From NCBI GenBank assembly GCA_937934645.1, contig CALGYZ010000047.1, positions 1 through 64,000 of the forward strand: 64,000 nucleotides of DNA. Reading direction: 5' to 3'. Source of the DNA: an uncultured Bacillaceae bacterium. GTDB lineage: Bacteria; Bacillota; Bacilli; Bacillales; Caldibacillaceae. This document shows, piece after piece, positions 53,132 to 61,858 of this stretch (its first letter is position 1; the number at the start of each line of letters is the position of its first letter). The notes under the pieces were generated by a model, which saw only the letters and a program-made list of their open reading frames with translations, was not told the DNA's origin and made no database searches. Made by a program: the position numbers and the translations under genes.

Positions 53132-54418
53132 ATGGAAAAAATTTTAATTGCAGGTGACAGACCATTATCCGGAACCGTTAAAATAAGCGGAGCCAAAAAC
53201 AGTGCAGTAGCCTTGATCCCCGCCAGTATTCTTGCAGAATCCCCGGTAACCATTGAAGGATTGCCTGAAATTTCCGATGTTGATATATTAAAAAGCCTGA
53301 TTGAAGAAATCGGCGGTGTCGTCCATCTTGAAAAAAATACGATGACCATTGACCCGAGACCCATGACGTCCATGCCGTTACCGAACGGCAATGTGAAAAA
53401 GCTGCGCGCTTCATATTATTTAATGGGAGCGATGTTGGGCCGTTTTAAAAAAGCCGTGATTGGTTTACCCGGAGGCTGTCATCTCGGTCCGCGTCCCATC
53501 GACCAACATATAAAAGGTTTTGAAGCCCTCGGCGCAACGGTTACGAATGAACAGGGTGCCGTATACTTACGGGCTGAAGAACTGCGGGGATCGCGTATAT
53601 ATTTGGACGTGGTCAGTGTCGGGGCAACAATCAATATCATGCTTGCAGCCGTACGTGCCAAAGGGAAGACTATTATTGAGAATGCTGCAAAAGAACCTGA
53701 AATTATTGATGTTGCCACACTATTGAACAGCATGGGTGCAAAAATAAAAGGCGCGGGAACAGACATTATCCGTATTGAAGGAGTGGAACGTTTACACGGT
53801 TGCCGTCATACAATTATTCCGGACCGGATTGAGGCGGGTACATATATGATTTTGGCCGCCGCAACGGGCAACGGAGTCATCGTTGATAACGTAATCCCCA
53901 ATCATTTGGAATCGTTAACGGCAAAGCTAAGGGAAATGGGTGTTGCGGTGGAAACGAGCGATGATCAAATTTTCATTCCCAAAGTAGACCGTCTTTCTGC
54001 GGTCGATGTGAAAACATTGGTCTATCCCGGATTTCCCACCGATCTGCAACAGCCCCTTACTGCATTATTAACAAAAGCCGAGGGTACAAGTGTTGTCACG
54101 GATACCATTTACAGCTCCCGTTTTAAGCACGTTGATGAACTGAGGCGCATGAATGCCGATATTAAAGTTGAAGGCCGGTCAGCCATTATTTCCGGACCGG
54201 TGCAACTTGAAGGGGCAAAAGTCAGAGCAAGTGACCTCCGTGCAGGTGCAGCACTCTTGATAGCCGGTGCAATGGCTGACGGCATCACGGAAATTACCGG
54301 TGTTGAACATATTGACCGTGGTTACAGCCATGTTGTTGAAAAAATGCGGAATTTAGGTGCAGAGATTTGGCGGGAAAGCATGACGGAGGAAGAAATCGAA
54401 CAAGTGAAAAATTCGTGA
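53132..54418 (+). CDS. murAB: UDP-N-acetylglucosamine 1-carboxyvinyltransferase
   Basis: First committed step of peptidoglycan synthesis: transfer of enolpyruvate from PEP to UDP-GlcNAc. The 428-residue EPSP synthase-fold protein has Lys22 in GAKNSAVAL, the loop with catalytic Cys116 in LPGGCHLGPRPIDQH (the fosfomycin target), and DLRAGAALLIAGAMADG. Position beside glpX and rho identifies it as the second MurA paralog (MurAB/MurZ type) of B. subtilis rather than MurAA. ATG 53132 is chosen because GGAAGGGAG lies just upstream; a farther GTG is at 53102. Confidence 0.94.
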   Translation: MEKILIAGDRPLSGTVKISGAKNSAVALIPASILAESPVTIEGLPEISDVDILKSLIEEIGGVVHLEKNTMTIDPRPMTSMPLPNGNVKKLRASYYLMGAMLGRFKKAVIGLPGGCHLGPRPIDQHIKGFEALGATVTNEQGAVYLRAEELRGSRIYLDVVSVGATINIMLAAVRAKGKTIIENAAKEPEIIDVATLLNSMGAKIKGAGTDIIRIEGVERLHGCRHTIIPDRIEAGTYMILAAATGNGVIVDNVIPNHLESLTAKLREMGVAVETSDDQIFIPKVDRLSAVDVKTLVYPGFPTDLQQPLTALLTKAEGTSVVTDTIYSSRFKHVDELRRMNADIKVEGRSAIISGPVQLEGAKVRASDLRAGAALLIAGAMADGITEITGVEHIDRGYSHVVEKMRNLGAEIWRESMTEEEIEQVKNS

Positions 54419-54479
54419 ATTTTCCTGCACGATTTTTGGTAATATGCGGCTGTATCTCTTTATGAATGCCTGAATATGA

Positions 54480-54510
54480 TATAATAAATCCAAAATTGGT
54501 TATACCAATT
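54480..54510 (+). promoter_or_regulatory. glpX -10 element and palindromic operator
   Basis: TATAAT at 54480-54485 is a perfect -10; the -35 region is weak. AATTGGTTATACCAATT at 54494-54510 has perfect 7-base arms around a 3-base centre and would overlap the transcription start. TGGT-N3-ACCA is the core seen in operators of several GntR-type (FadR subfamily) repressors. The regulator is not in the window. Confidence 0.55.
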
Positions 54511-54541
54511 AATTTCCAAACGTGCTTTAGGGGGATTTAAT

Positions 54542-55504
54542 ATGGAAAGAAGTTTATCTATGGAGTTAGTACGTGTGACGGAGGCCGCAGCCCTTGCATC
54601 TTCCCGCTGGATGGGAAAAGGGTTGAAAAATGAGGCGGATGATGCGGCGACGACAGCAATGAGGAACGTGCTGAACACTGTTCCGATGCAAGGAAAAGTG
54701 GTCATCGGTGAAGGTGAAATGGATGAAGCCCCGATGCTGTATATTGGCGAAGAATTAGGCACCGGCGAAGGACCGAGCGTCGATATCGCCGTTGATCCGA
54801 TTGAAGGCACCAATCTTGTGGCGACGGGCGGCTGGAATGCCATTGCAGTATTAGCCATCGCAGACCGCGGAAATCTTCTTCATGCGCCTGATATGTATAT
54901 GGATAAAATCGCCGTCGGGCCGGAAGCGGTCGGCCAGGTAGATATCAATGCACCGATTAAAGATAATCTCATGGCGGTTGCCAAAGCTAAAAACAAAGAC
55001 ATAGAAGATGTGGTGGCTATAATTCTTGACCGTCCCCGTCATGAAAAGATGATTCATGAAATAAGGGAAGCAGGGGCGAGAATCAAATTAATTAATGAAG
55101 GCGACGTTGCCGCGGCAATTAATACGGCTTTCGACCATACCGGTGTTGATATATTATTCGGTATAGGCGGTGCCCCGGAAGGAGTTATTGCTGCAGTTGC
55201 GTTAAAGTGTCTGGGCGGTGAAATCCAGGGCAAGCTTGTCCCCCAATCACAGGAAGAAATTGAAAGATGTGAAAAGATGGGCGTTGATTACAGCAAGACA
55301 TTCCGAATGGAAGATCTCGTCACAGGCGATGATGCTATTTTTGCCGCAACCGGCATTACAGATGGTGAATTACTGCGCGGCGTTCAATTAAAAGGCTCCT
55401 ATGGGTTAACCCACTCCGTTGTGATGCGGGCAAAATCCGGAACTGTACGTTTTATTGAAGGAAGACACAGCTTCAAAAAGAAACCAAACTTATATATTAA
55501 ATAA
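54542..55504 (+). CDS. glpX: class II fructose-1,6-bisphosphatase
   Basis: Gluconeogenic phosphatase that turns fructose-1,6-bisphosphate into fructose-6-phosphate. The 320-residue GlpX-type protein has VVIGEGEMDEAPMLYIGEE, VDIAVDPIEGTNLVATG (metal-binding aspartates) and FGIGGAPEGVIAAVALK. In B. subtilis this locus gene is ywjI (glpX). TTAGGGGG lies about eight bases before the ATG. A palindrome overlaps its likely start site, so it has its own control, apart from murAB upstream. Confidence 0.95.
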   Translation: MERSLSMELVRVTEAAALASSRWMGKGLKNEADDAATTAMRNVLNTVPMQGKVVIGEGEMDEAPMLYIGEELGTGEGPSVDIAVDPIEGTNLVATGGWNAIAVLAIADRGNLLHAPDMYMDKIAVGPEAVGQVDINAPIKDNLMAVAKAKNKDIEDVVAIILDRPRHEKMIHEIREAGARIKLINEGDVAAAINTAFDHTGVDILFGIGGAPEGVIAAVALKCLGGEIQGKLVPQSQEEIERCEKMGVDYSKTFRMEDLVTGDDAIFAATGITDGELLRGVQLKGSYGLTHSVVMRAKSGTVRFIEGRHSFKKKPNLYIK

Positions 55505-55833
55505 TTTTTAAAACTTGTCGGTACATAAGGCTCTGTTAATACAGGTGGTTCCACTTATATAGCAGAGCCTTATTGTAGTAACAATAGAAGGAATAGTGGA
55601 AAAATTTCTCCAAAATAGATTTTGCTGTTTTTCCGATGCATATAAATATGATAATATATATGGGAATGTGAGTACATGGATGAAAAACGGGAAGATTCCA
55701 ACCGAACGTGATCTATTAAAAAGCTGCCCCAACAGCTTTCCTTTTGAGACACTTCTTGCTCCCCTTCGTGAACAACCCATTTCTATATAATTTTGTGGAT
55801 CCAATTAAATATGAAAAAGTGTGGTGTGTAATT
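55505..55833 (+). other. rho leader region
   Basis: A 329-base gap before rho. Besides the glpX hairpin it has a second small hairpin, AAAGCTG-CCCCAA-CAGCTTT at 55720-55739, followed by CCTTTT, which looks like a weak intrinsic terminator. Small frames in it have no ribosome binding site. In B. subtilis rho is autoregulated in its leader, and this region is a candidate for similar control. Confidence 0.5.
55525..55573 (+). terminator. hairpin after glpX
   Basis: Perfect 11-base stem ATAAGGCTCTG / CAGAGCCTTAT with a 27-base loop. The T-run is short, so termination may be partial, letting some transcripts read into rho. Confidence 0.6.
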
Positions 55834-57126
55834 TTGGAAGACATGGACGTAAATATTGCGCAACTGGAAACGATGAAGCTGAAAGAATTGTATGAACTTG
55901 CCAGATATTATCAAGTATCTTACTACAGCAAATTGACGAAAAAAGAGCTTATTTTTTCAATTCTGAAAGCCCGTGCCGAGCGGGAAGGATATTTCTTTAT
56001 GGAAGGGGTACTGGATATTATACAATCGGAGGGGTTCGGATTTTTACGGCCGATTAACTATACGCCGAGCTCTGAGGATATTTATATTTCCGCTTCGCAA
56101 ATCCGGCGTTTTGATTTGCGGAATGGCGATAAAGTGTCAGGAAAAGTACGGCCGCCGAAGGAAAATGAACGGTATTTCGGCCTGCTTCACGTCGAAGCGG
56201 TCAACGGTGAAGATCCGGAAGTCGCCAAGGAACGGGTTCATTTCCCGGCTTTAACCCCTTTGTATCCGGACAGGCAAATCAGACTGGAAACGGAACCTCA
56301 TATTCTTTCGACAAGAATCATGGATTTGATCACACCTGTCGGTTTCGGCCAGCGTGGATTGATCGTCGCGCCGCCAAAAGCCGGAAAAACGGTTCTTTTA
56401 AAACAAATTGCCAACAGTATTACAAAAAATCATCCGGATGCCGAATTGATTGTATTGTTAATCGATGAACGCCCCGAGGAAGTGACCGATATCGAACGGT
56501 CGGTTGATGCTGAAGTGGTCAGTTCCACATTTGATGAAGTACCGGAAAACCATATTAAAGTGGCGGAACTGGTGCTGGACCGGGCCATGCGCCTGGTCGA
56601 GCATAAACGGGATGTTATCATTTTATTGGATAGTATAACGAGGCTTGCAAGGGCATACAATCTTGTTATTCCACCAAGCGGAAGAACGTTATCCGGCGGA
56701 ATCGATCCGGCAGCATTCCACAGGCCGAAAAGATTTTTCGGAGCGGCGAGAAATATTGAAGAGGGCGGAAGTTTGACAATCCTTGCAACAGCGCTCATCG
56801 ACACAGGTTCCCGTATGGACGATGTGATTTACGAGGAATTTAAAGGCACGGGCAATATGGAATTGCACCTCGACCGTTCATTGGCGGAAAGAAGAATTTT
56901 CCCTGCCATTGATATCCGGAGGTCGGGAACGAGAAAAGAAGAATTGCTGCTGCCGAAAGAACATCTGGAAGTGTTATGGGCTTTGCGCAAATCTTTATCA
57001 GACTCACCGGATTTTGCTGAAAAACTATTGCGGAAATTACAACAGACAAAAACAAATGATGAATTTATTCAAACCCTTTTCGAAGAGTTGCGCAACAGCG
57101 GAATGTATAAACGCACCCTGGCGTAA
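55834..57126 (+). CDS. rho: transcription termination factor Rho
   Basis: Hexameric RNA-dependent ATPase that ends transcription. The protein (about 430 residues) has the N-terminal MKLKELYELARYYQVSYYSK domain, the RNA-binding cold-shock domain (GVLDIIQSEGFGFLRPINY), Walker A in VAPPKAGKTVLLKQIAN, Walker B VIILLDSITRLARAYN and the Q/R-loop region LSGGIDPAAFHRPKRFFGAA. No long insertion domain is present. The start is uncertain: TTG 55834 has GGTG at suitable spacing, while ATG 55843 fits the length of relatives. A longer frame to 55744 is unlikely. Confidence 0.95.
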   Translation: MEDMDVNIAQLETMKLKELYELARYYQVSYYSKLTKKELIFSILKARAEREGYFFMEGVLDIIQSEGFGFLRPINYTPSSEDIYISASQIRRFDLRNGDKVSGKVRPPKENERYFGLLHVEAVNGEDPEVAKERVHFPALTPLYPDRQIRLETEPHILSTRIMDLITPVGFGQRGLIVAPPKAGKTVLLKQIANSITKNHPDAELIVLLIDERPEEVTDIERSVDAEVVSSTFDEVPENHIKVAELVLDRAMRLVEHKRDVIILLDSITRLARAYNLVIPPSGRTLSGGIDPAAFHRPKRFFGAARNIEEGGSLTILATALIDTGSRMDDVIYEEFKGTGNMELHLDRSLAERRIFPAIDIRRSGTRKEELLLPKEHLEVLWALRKSLSDSPDFAEKLLRKLQQTKTNDEFIQTLFEELRNSGMYKRTLA

Positions 57127-57153
57127 TTGATAAATATTTACAATAAATGAATA

Positions 57154-57182
57154 TTGCTTTTCACAAACCCGCTTGCTATAAT
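57154..57182 (+). promoter_or_regulatory. rpmE promoter
   Basis: TTGCTT at 57154-57159, 17-base spacer and a perfect TATAAT at 57177-57182, about 78 bases before the rpmE start. Confidence 0.7.
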
Positions 57183-57259
57183 ATTACTAGTGTTTTTTCG
57201 ACGATTATTGAAGAATTAACTCTGTTTCTTTATGATTCAGGGCAAAAGGAGTGAAAAGG

Positions 57260-57460
57260 ATGAAACCAGGAATCCATCCGGAATATAAGCGCGTGAAAGT
57301 TAAATGTGCTTGCGGTAACGAATTTGAAAGTGGATCAGTAAAAGATGAGATTCGTGTAGAAATTTGCTCAGAATGTCATCCTTTCTATACTGGTCGTCAA
57401 AAATTTGCTAGAGCAGCCGGACGCGTGGAACGCTTTAACAAGAAATACGGTCTTAAATAA
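57260..57460 (+). CDS. rpmE: 50S ribosomal protein L31 (zinc-binding form)
   Basis: Ribosomal large-subunit protein of 66 residues, the same length as B. subtilis RpmE. It has the four zinc cysteines, Cys16 and Cys18 (KCACGNEF) and Cys36 and Cys39 (EICSECHPFYTG), so it is the C+ form that is replaced by the C- paralog under zinc shortage. AAGGAG lies nine bases before ATG 57260; the in-frame GTG at 57251 abuts it and is too close. It has its own promoter and terminator. Confidence 0.96.
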   Translation: MKPGIHPEYKRVKVKCACGNEFESGSVKDEIRVEICSECHPFYTGRQKFARAAGRVERFNKKYGLK

Positions 57461-57500
57461 GCGGCTGTTTGTTTACTATATACCGGACAACGAACGGCGA

Positions 57501-57539
57501 AAAACAGGCAAGAGTGTTTCATGACTTGCCTGTTTTTTT
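57501..57539 (+). terminator. terminator after rpmE
   Basis: Perfect 12-base stem AAAACAGGCAAG / CTTGCCTGTTTT with a 12-base loop and a T-run. Confidence 0.9.
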
Positions 57540-57696
57540 GTGGCAAGTTTTGTTTTTAATAGCGGTAAATTGTTGCCGGATACGGGATTAAAATATATGT
57601 AGATCCTGCAAAGAATGGATACACTTAACTTAAAGATGATGTGTCGGAAAAATTATTGCAAAAATTTCAGTTTTTTCGCCGGAAGGAAGAGAAAAA

Positions 57697-58323
57697 ATGT
57701 ATGTTATGAAACAACCGGGATGGATTGAAGTCATTTGCGGCAGCATGTTTTCAGGCAAATCGGAAGAATTAATCCGGAGAGTCCGCCGCTGTCATTTCGC
57801 CAGACAAAAAACGTCGGTTTTCAAACCCGTGATTGATGACCGGTACAGCAAAATAAAGGTCGTTTCCCATAACGGCAACTCTTTAAATGCCCAGCCGATT
57901 AAAAAGGCGGGGGATATCTACCATTATATTTCAAAAGACACCGATGTTATTGCCATTGACGAAGTCCAATTTTTTGAAGGGGAAATCATTGAAGTTGTCC
58001 AGGATCTAGCTGACCGCGGATACCGGGTAATTGCGGCGGGCCTTGACCAGGACTTCCGGGGGGAACCTTTTGGACCGATGCCGCATTTATTATCTATTGC
58101 CGAACAAGTTACAAAATTACATGCCGTATGTACGGTTTGCGGTGCTCCGGCCAGCCGGACCCAGCGACTGATTGACGGAAAACCGGCTTCTTACCACGAT
58201 CCGGTCATTATGATCGGTGCAAAAGAAAGCTATGAGCCGAGATGCCGCCATCATCACGAAGTACCGGATCATCCGGAAAAAACCCAATCTTATGAATCGG
58301 AGTTCAACAAAGAGGTGAAATAG
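57697..58323 (+). CDS. tdk: thymidine kinase
   Basis: Phosphorylates thymidine with ATP in nucleoside salvage. The 208-residue type II enzyme has the P-loop EVICGSMFSGKSEELIRRV, the acceptor-site DVIAIDEVQFF, AAGLDQDFRGEPFGPM and zinc ligands in HAVCTVCGAPASRTQR with a later Cys in EPRCRHHHE. GGAAGGAAGAG precedes the ATG. It runs directly into prfA: the stop TAG is followed at once by the prfA ATG. Confidence 0.95.
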   Translation: MYVMKQPGWIEVICGSMFSGKSEELIRRVRRCHFARQKTSVFKPVIDDRYSKIKVVSHNGNSLNAQPIKKAGDIYHYISKDTDVIAIDEVQFFEGEIIEVVQDLADRGYRVIAAGLDQDFRGEPFGPMPHLLSIAEQVTKLHAVCTVCGAPASRTQRLIDGKPASYHDPVIMIGAKESYEPRCRHHHEVPDHPEKTQSYESEFNKEVK

Positions 58324-59400
58324 ATGTCGATGTTCGATCGATTGGCTGCAGTGGAAAACCGCTACGAGCAATTAAATGAATTATTGAGTGATCCTGAAAT
58401 CGTCAATGATCCGAAAAAACTGCGCGAATATTCAAAGGAACAGTCTGAAATTCAAAAAACGGTTGAAACGTACCGGGAATATAAGCAAGTAAAAGAAGAG
58501 CTGGAAGGCGCGAAAACGATGCTGGAAGACAAACTCGACGCCGAAATGCGGGAGCTTGTCAAAGAGGAAGTGGACAGTCTCGAAAAACGGCTGGAAGAAT
58601 TGGAAAGTGAGCTGAAGATCTTATTAATTCCAAAAGATCCGAACGATGATAAAAACGTCATTATGGAAATCCGCGGGGCGGCAGGGGGCGAAGAAGCGGC
58701 CTTGTTTGCCGGTGATCTTTTCCGGATGTACAGCCGTTATGCCGAATCCCAAGGCTGGAAAACGGAAATTATTGAGGCCCATCCGACAGAACTTGGCGGC
58801 TATAAAGAGGTTATTTTTACCATTAATGGCCGTGGGGCTTACTCAAAATTAAAATTTGAAAATGGCGCCCACCGCGTCCAGCGGGTTCCGACTACCGAAT
58901 CAGGCGGGCGGATTCATACGTCTACCGCAACTGTGGCGGTACTACCGGAAATGGAAGATGTGGAAGTGGAAATTAACGAGAAAGATATCCGGGTTGATAC
59001 GTTTGCCTCCCAGGGAGCCGGCGGACAAAGTGTTAACACAACGATGTCGGCCGTCCGTTTAACCCACATCCCGACCGGTATTGTCGTTACCTGCCAGGAT
59101 GAAGGCTCCCAGAATAAAAACCGGGAAAAGGCAATGAAAGTATTGCGTGCACGGATTTATGACAAATACCAGCAAGAGGCACAGGAGGAATATGACCGGA
59201 ACCGGAAATCCGCCGTTGGAACCGGAGACCGTTCAGAAAGAATCCGGACGTACAACTTCCCGCAAAACCGGGTAACCGACCATCGCATCGGGCTCACGAT
59301 CCAAAAGCTCGACCAAATTTTAGAAGGTAAGCTGGACGAAATTATTGAAGCTCTAATATTAAACGAGCAGGCTGAGAAACTGGAAAATGAAATCAATTGA
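58324..59400 (+). CDS. prfA: peptide chain release factor 1
   Basis: Reads UAA and UAG stop codons and releases the chain. The 358-residue protein has the codon-recognition segment RVQRVPTTESGGRIHTST (PxT motif, as PTT here) and the catalytic GGQ in SQGAGGQSVNTTMSAVRL, whose Gln is the substrate of PrmC. It starts one base after the tdk stop and overlaps prmC by 14 bases, so all three are one unit. Since RF1 reads UAG, the amber codon in the symporter gene should end translation in this organism. Confidence 0.96.
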   Translation: MSMFDRLAAVENRYEQLNELLSDPEIVNDPKKLREYSKEQSEIQKTVETYREYKQVKEELEGAKTMLEDKLDAEMRELVKEEVDSLEKRLEELESELKILLIPKDPNDDKNVIMEIRGAAGGEEAALFAGDLFRMYSRYAESQGWKTEIIEAHPTELGGYKEVIFTINGRGAYSKLKFENGAHRVQRVPTTESGGRIHTSTATVAVLPEMEDVEVEINEKDIRVDTFASQGAGGQSVNTTMSAVRLTHIPTGIVVTCQDEGSQNKNREKAMKVLRARIYDKYQQEAQEEYDRNRKSAVGTGDRSERIRTYNFPQNRVTDHRIGLTIQKLDQILEGKLDEIIEALILNEQAEKLENEIN

Positions 59401-60256
59401 GAATATAACGGTACATGAAGCTCTGAAACGGGCTTCTTCTTTTTTAAAGAAAAACGGTCGGGAGGAGAATGTCGCAGAAATAGCCCTGCGGCATGTTCTC
59501 CGTATGGATCGTGTGCAATTGCTGACGAATTTGCAGAAAATTTTGACCAGTGATGAATGGAATCGATTTAAAGCCTATATTAAAGGGCATGTTGAGGGAA
59601 AACCGATTCAATATTTAATCGGGCATGAACAATTTTTTGGACGGAGTTTTACAGTTAATGAATCGGTATTAATTCCCCGTCCGGAAACGGAAGAACTCAT
59701 ATGCGGCATGCTGGAAAGGATAAAGAAATTTTTTCCTCCTGGTAAAGAGCTGGAAGTGATCGATGTCGGAACGGGGAGCGGGGCGATTGCCATTACGCTG
59801 AAACTGGAAATGCCGGAGCTGGATATCACGGCAACCGATATATCGAAAAAGGCTCTTGCTGTCGCTGAAGAAAATGCAAAGCGGCTGGGTGCCGGGATCC
59901 GGTTTTTGGAAGCCGATTTATTCACTCCTTTTGTCGGAAGGAAACGGTTCGATTGTATTGTGTCAAATCCGCCTTATATACCCCTGGGAGACCGAGGAAC
60001 GTTATCCGATACAGTAAAAGACCACGAACCACAAACGGCATTGTTCGGTGGAATTGACGGGCTGTATTATTATAGAAAAATGATTAAAGATCTTCCCCAT
60101 GTGATAAAACAACGGGCACTCATCGGTTTTGAAATCGGAACAGGTCAGGGACGGGCGGTTAAGGAACTCGTACTGGAACAACTGCCGATGGCTACGGTAG
60201 AAGTTGAAAATGATATCAATGGAAGAGAACGGATGGTTTTTATAACGGTGGAATAA
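59387..60256 (+). CDS. prmC: release factor glutamine methyltransferase PrmC
   Basis: Methylates the Gln of the GGQ motif in RF1 and RF2. The 289-residue protein has the N-terminal helical domain with QYLIGHEQFFGRSFTVNE, LIPRPETEELI, the SAM motif VIDVGTGSGAIAITL and the catalytic CIVSNPPYIPLG. GGAAAATGAAATC start region overlaps the end of prfA by 14 bases, so translation is coupled. A terminator lies just after. Confidence 0.95.
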   Translation: MKSIENITVHEALKRASSFLKKNGREENVAEIALRHVLRMDRVQLLTNLQKILTSDEWNRFKAYIKGHVEGKPIQYLIGHEQFFGRSFTVNESVLIPRPETEELICGMLERIKKFFPPGKELEVIDVGTGSGAIAITLKLEMPELDITATDISKKALAVAEENAKRLGAGIRFLEADLFTPFVGRKRFDCIVSNPPYIPLGDRGTLSDTVKDHEPQTALFGGIDGLYYYRKMIKDLPHVIKQRALIGFEIGTGQGRAVKELVLEQLPMATVEVENDINGRERMVFITVE

Positions 60257-60275
60257 ATGGAAAGATGGTCGATTT

Positions 60276-60303
60276 ACGGCGGCGCCTGTCCCGCCGTTTT
60301 TTA
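60276..60303 (+). terminator. terminator after prmC
   Basis: Perfect 7-base stem ACGGCGG / CCGCCGT with an 8-base loop and a run of six T. It marks the end of the tdk-prfA-prmC unit and the left edge of the repeat island. Confidence 0.88.
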
Positions 60304-60354
60304 TTGGAATGAAGTTCCGATCACTTTGGGCTGATGGAAGTTCCGAGACAAATG

Positions 60355-60634
60355 ATACGATCTAATGTCCATTAGTAGTTGTCTAAAGTCCATATACCAG
60401 TTCTTCCTTGTGTCTTTTGTCCAATATGCGATGTCAAACGGCCATTCACAGTCTGTTTAGTTGAAAAAGTGTCCAAAAATTTGATTTAACGGATTAACTG
60501 AAGGAATTATATGTATTGAATGGTCAATAAAAATCGTCCAAAGGACAAAACCAATCACTTCCGGAAACTGAGTGTCCGATTCCCCGCTTTCAAAAAACGT
60601 TCGAATGGCTTTTTCGAGTATGAATGTCCGTTAG
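60355..60634 (+). repeat. long direct repeat, copy A (left of NERD gene)
   Basis: About 280 bases of AT-rich sequence rich in GTCC/GGAC words. It aligns along its length with copy B at 62003-62288; the clearest shared parts are AACGGC(C/T)ATTCACAGT, (A)AAAAAGTGTCCA, GGACAAAAC and TTTTCCGG(A/T)AACTGA. No protein frame is seen. Degenerate, so old. Confidence 0.65.
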
Positions 60635-60740
60635 TAATTGTCTAAAGGACAAATTAAGCGTTTCCCGGTTCCTCACTGTCCAATATCCGCCGTATTAAGA
60701 TCAATTCCAGTATTTTTAAAAGCCGTTTGAAAGATTTTTA
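60616..60740 (+). repeat. repeat unit, truncated copy C
   Basis: The start GAATGTCCGTTAGTAATTG followed by TCTAAAGGACAAA and CTGTCCAATATCCGCC matches the beginning of copy A (AATGTCCATTAGTAGTTG, TCTAAAGTCCA, TTGTCCAATATGCGA), then diverges. It follows copy A in tandem. Confidence 0.5.
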
Positions 60741-60810
60741 AGTATAAGAACGTCCTTAAGTTCCTGTTTAATGGGTATAACAGAGTTTTACCTGTACTTT
60801 TTTGTTCGTT
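60741..60810 (+). repeat. repeat unit, short copy D
   Basis: GTATAAGAACGTCCTTAAG and AACAGAGTTTTACC resemble the first part of copy B (AACATCCATTAG and AACAGAGTTTTCCC). A short, degenerate remnant just before the NERD gene promoter region. Confidence 0.35.
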
Positions 60811-60946
60811 AGTTATCTTCCAAATAGACTCTTGTTTCCGTCCGAATTGTATTTTTTAATTGGCATTTTTCTTTTTTCGATTCTGGTATTAAAATTTCGG
60901 ATGTTATATAATTCTGTATGTTTAAAAAATATGAGGAGAGTGTGGT

Positions 60947-61858
60947 ATGATTTTCAAAGAACGAATCCGGTCGGATGAATTACATATTTTCGAACGTTTA
61001 TCCATCCGGACCCGTTTAACAGAACAAGACTTGCAACTATTTTCCAATTTAAAAAAAGGATATCAAGGGGAGAGGTTATTTGATACGTATTTAGAACGAC
61101 TCCGCTGCGATTGTCTTGTTCTCAATGATTTAGTATTTAAAGTAAATAATAAAATCTGTCAAATTGATTCTCTCATCATAACCGTCCATTCACTACTGCT
61201 TTTTGAAATAAAAAATTACGAAGGAGATTATTATTACAAAAGTGAATCGGATCAATTGTTTAAAAAGCCTGACTATGAAATCACAAATCCCCTTAATCAA
61301 CTAAACCGGACAGCAACTTTGTTCCGTCAGCACATAAAAAACCTCGGATTTTCATTCCCCGTTACAGCATTCATTGTCTTTGTTCATCCGGAATTTACAA
61401 TGTACCAATCTCTAATGGACAAGCCTTTCATTTTTCCGACACAAATCAAACGGTTCTTTTCAGAGCACGAGTTCAATTGTCAGCCTGTATCCGATCAACA
61501 TAAGTTGTTTGCGGAAAAGCTGGTTAACAGCCAAACAACAGATTCTTTTGTTCATTATTTTCCTTCTTATACATTTGAAGAACTTCGGAAAGGAATAACA
61601 TGTAAAAAGTGCAACTCCTTTATGTTAACAATTAAGGGAAGAAAATGTATATGTAAGGAATGTGGAGAAGAAGAAATTGTTGCAAGTGCTATATATAGAA
61701 GTATTAAAGAATATTTACTTCTTTTTCCTGATCGTAAGCTGACAACTCCCGCAATTGCGGAATGATGCAAAATTATTGAATCTCCGAAAAGAATTCGAAG
61801 GGTGCTAAACCAAAATTTTAAAGCGGCAGGTTCCAGGCGCTGGAGGTATTATGTATAA
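60947..61858 (+). pseudogene. NERD-domain protein, in-frame TGA near the 3' end
   Basis: The intact part (272 codons to TGA at 61763-61765) has an N-terminal helical region, a NERD (nuclease-related) domain at about 38-150 with IDSLIITVHSLLLFEIKNYEG, carrying the D-x(n)-E-x-K pattern of the PD-(D/E)XK fold, and a four-cysteine zinc ribbon (CKKCNSF...CICKECGEE). The frame goes on for 30 codons after the TGA, with CKIIESPKRIRRVLNQNF and RRWRYYV, which is the usual C-terminal helix-turn-helix-like end of these proteins; relatives read EWC where this has E-stop-C, so TGG became TGA. GAGGAGAG precedes the ATG. It lies between long direct repeats. Confidence 0.7.

Noticed and set aside
60355..60810. 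Repeated units that might be a CRISPR array
   Set aside because: Units are long, irregular in spacing and degenerate, with no constant short repeat and no cas genes nearby.
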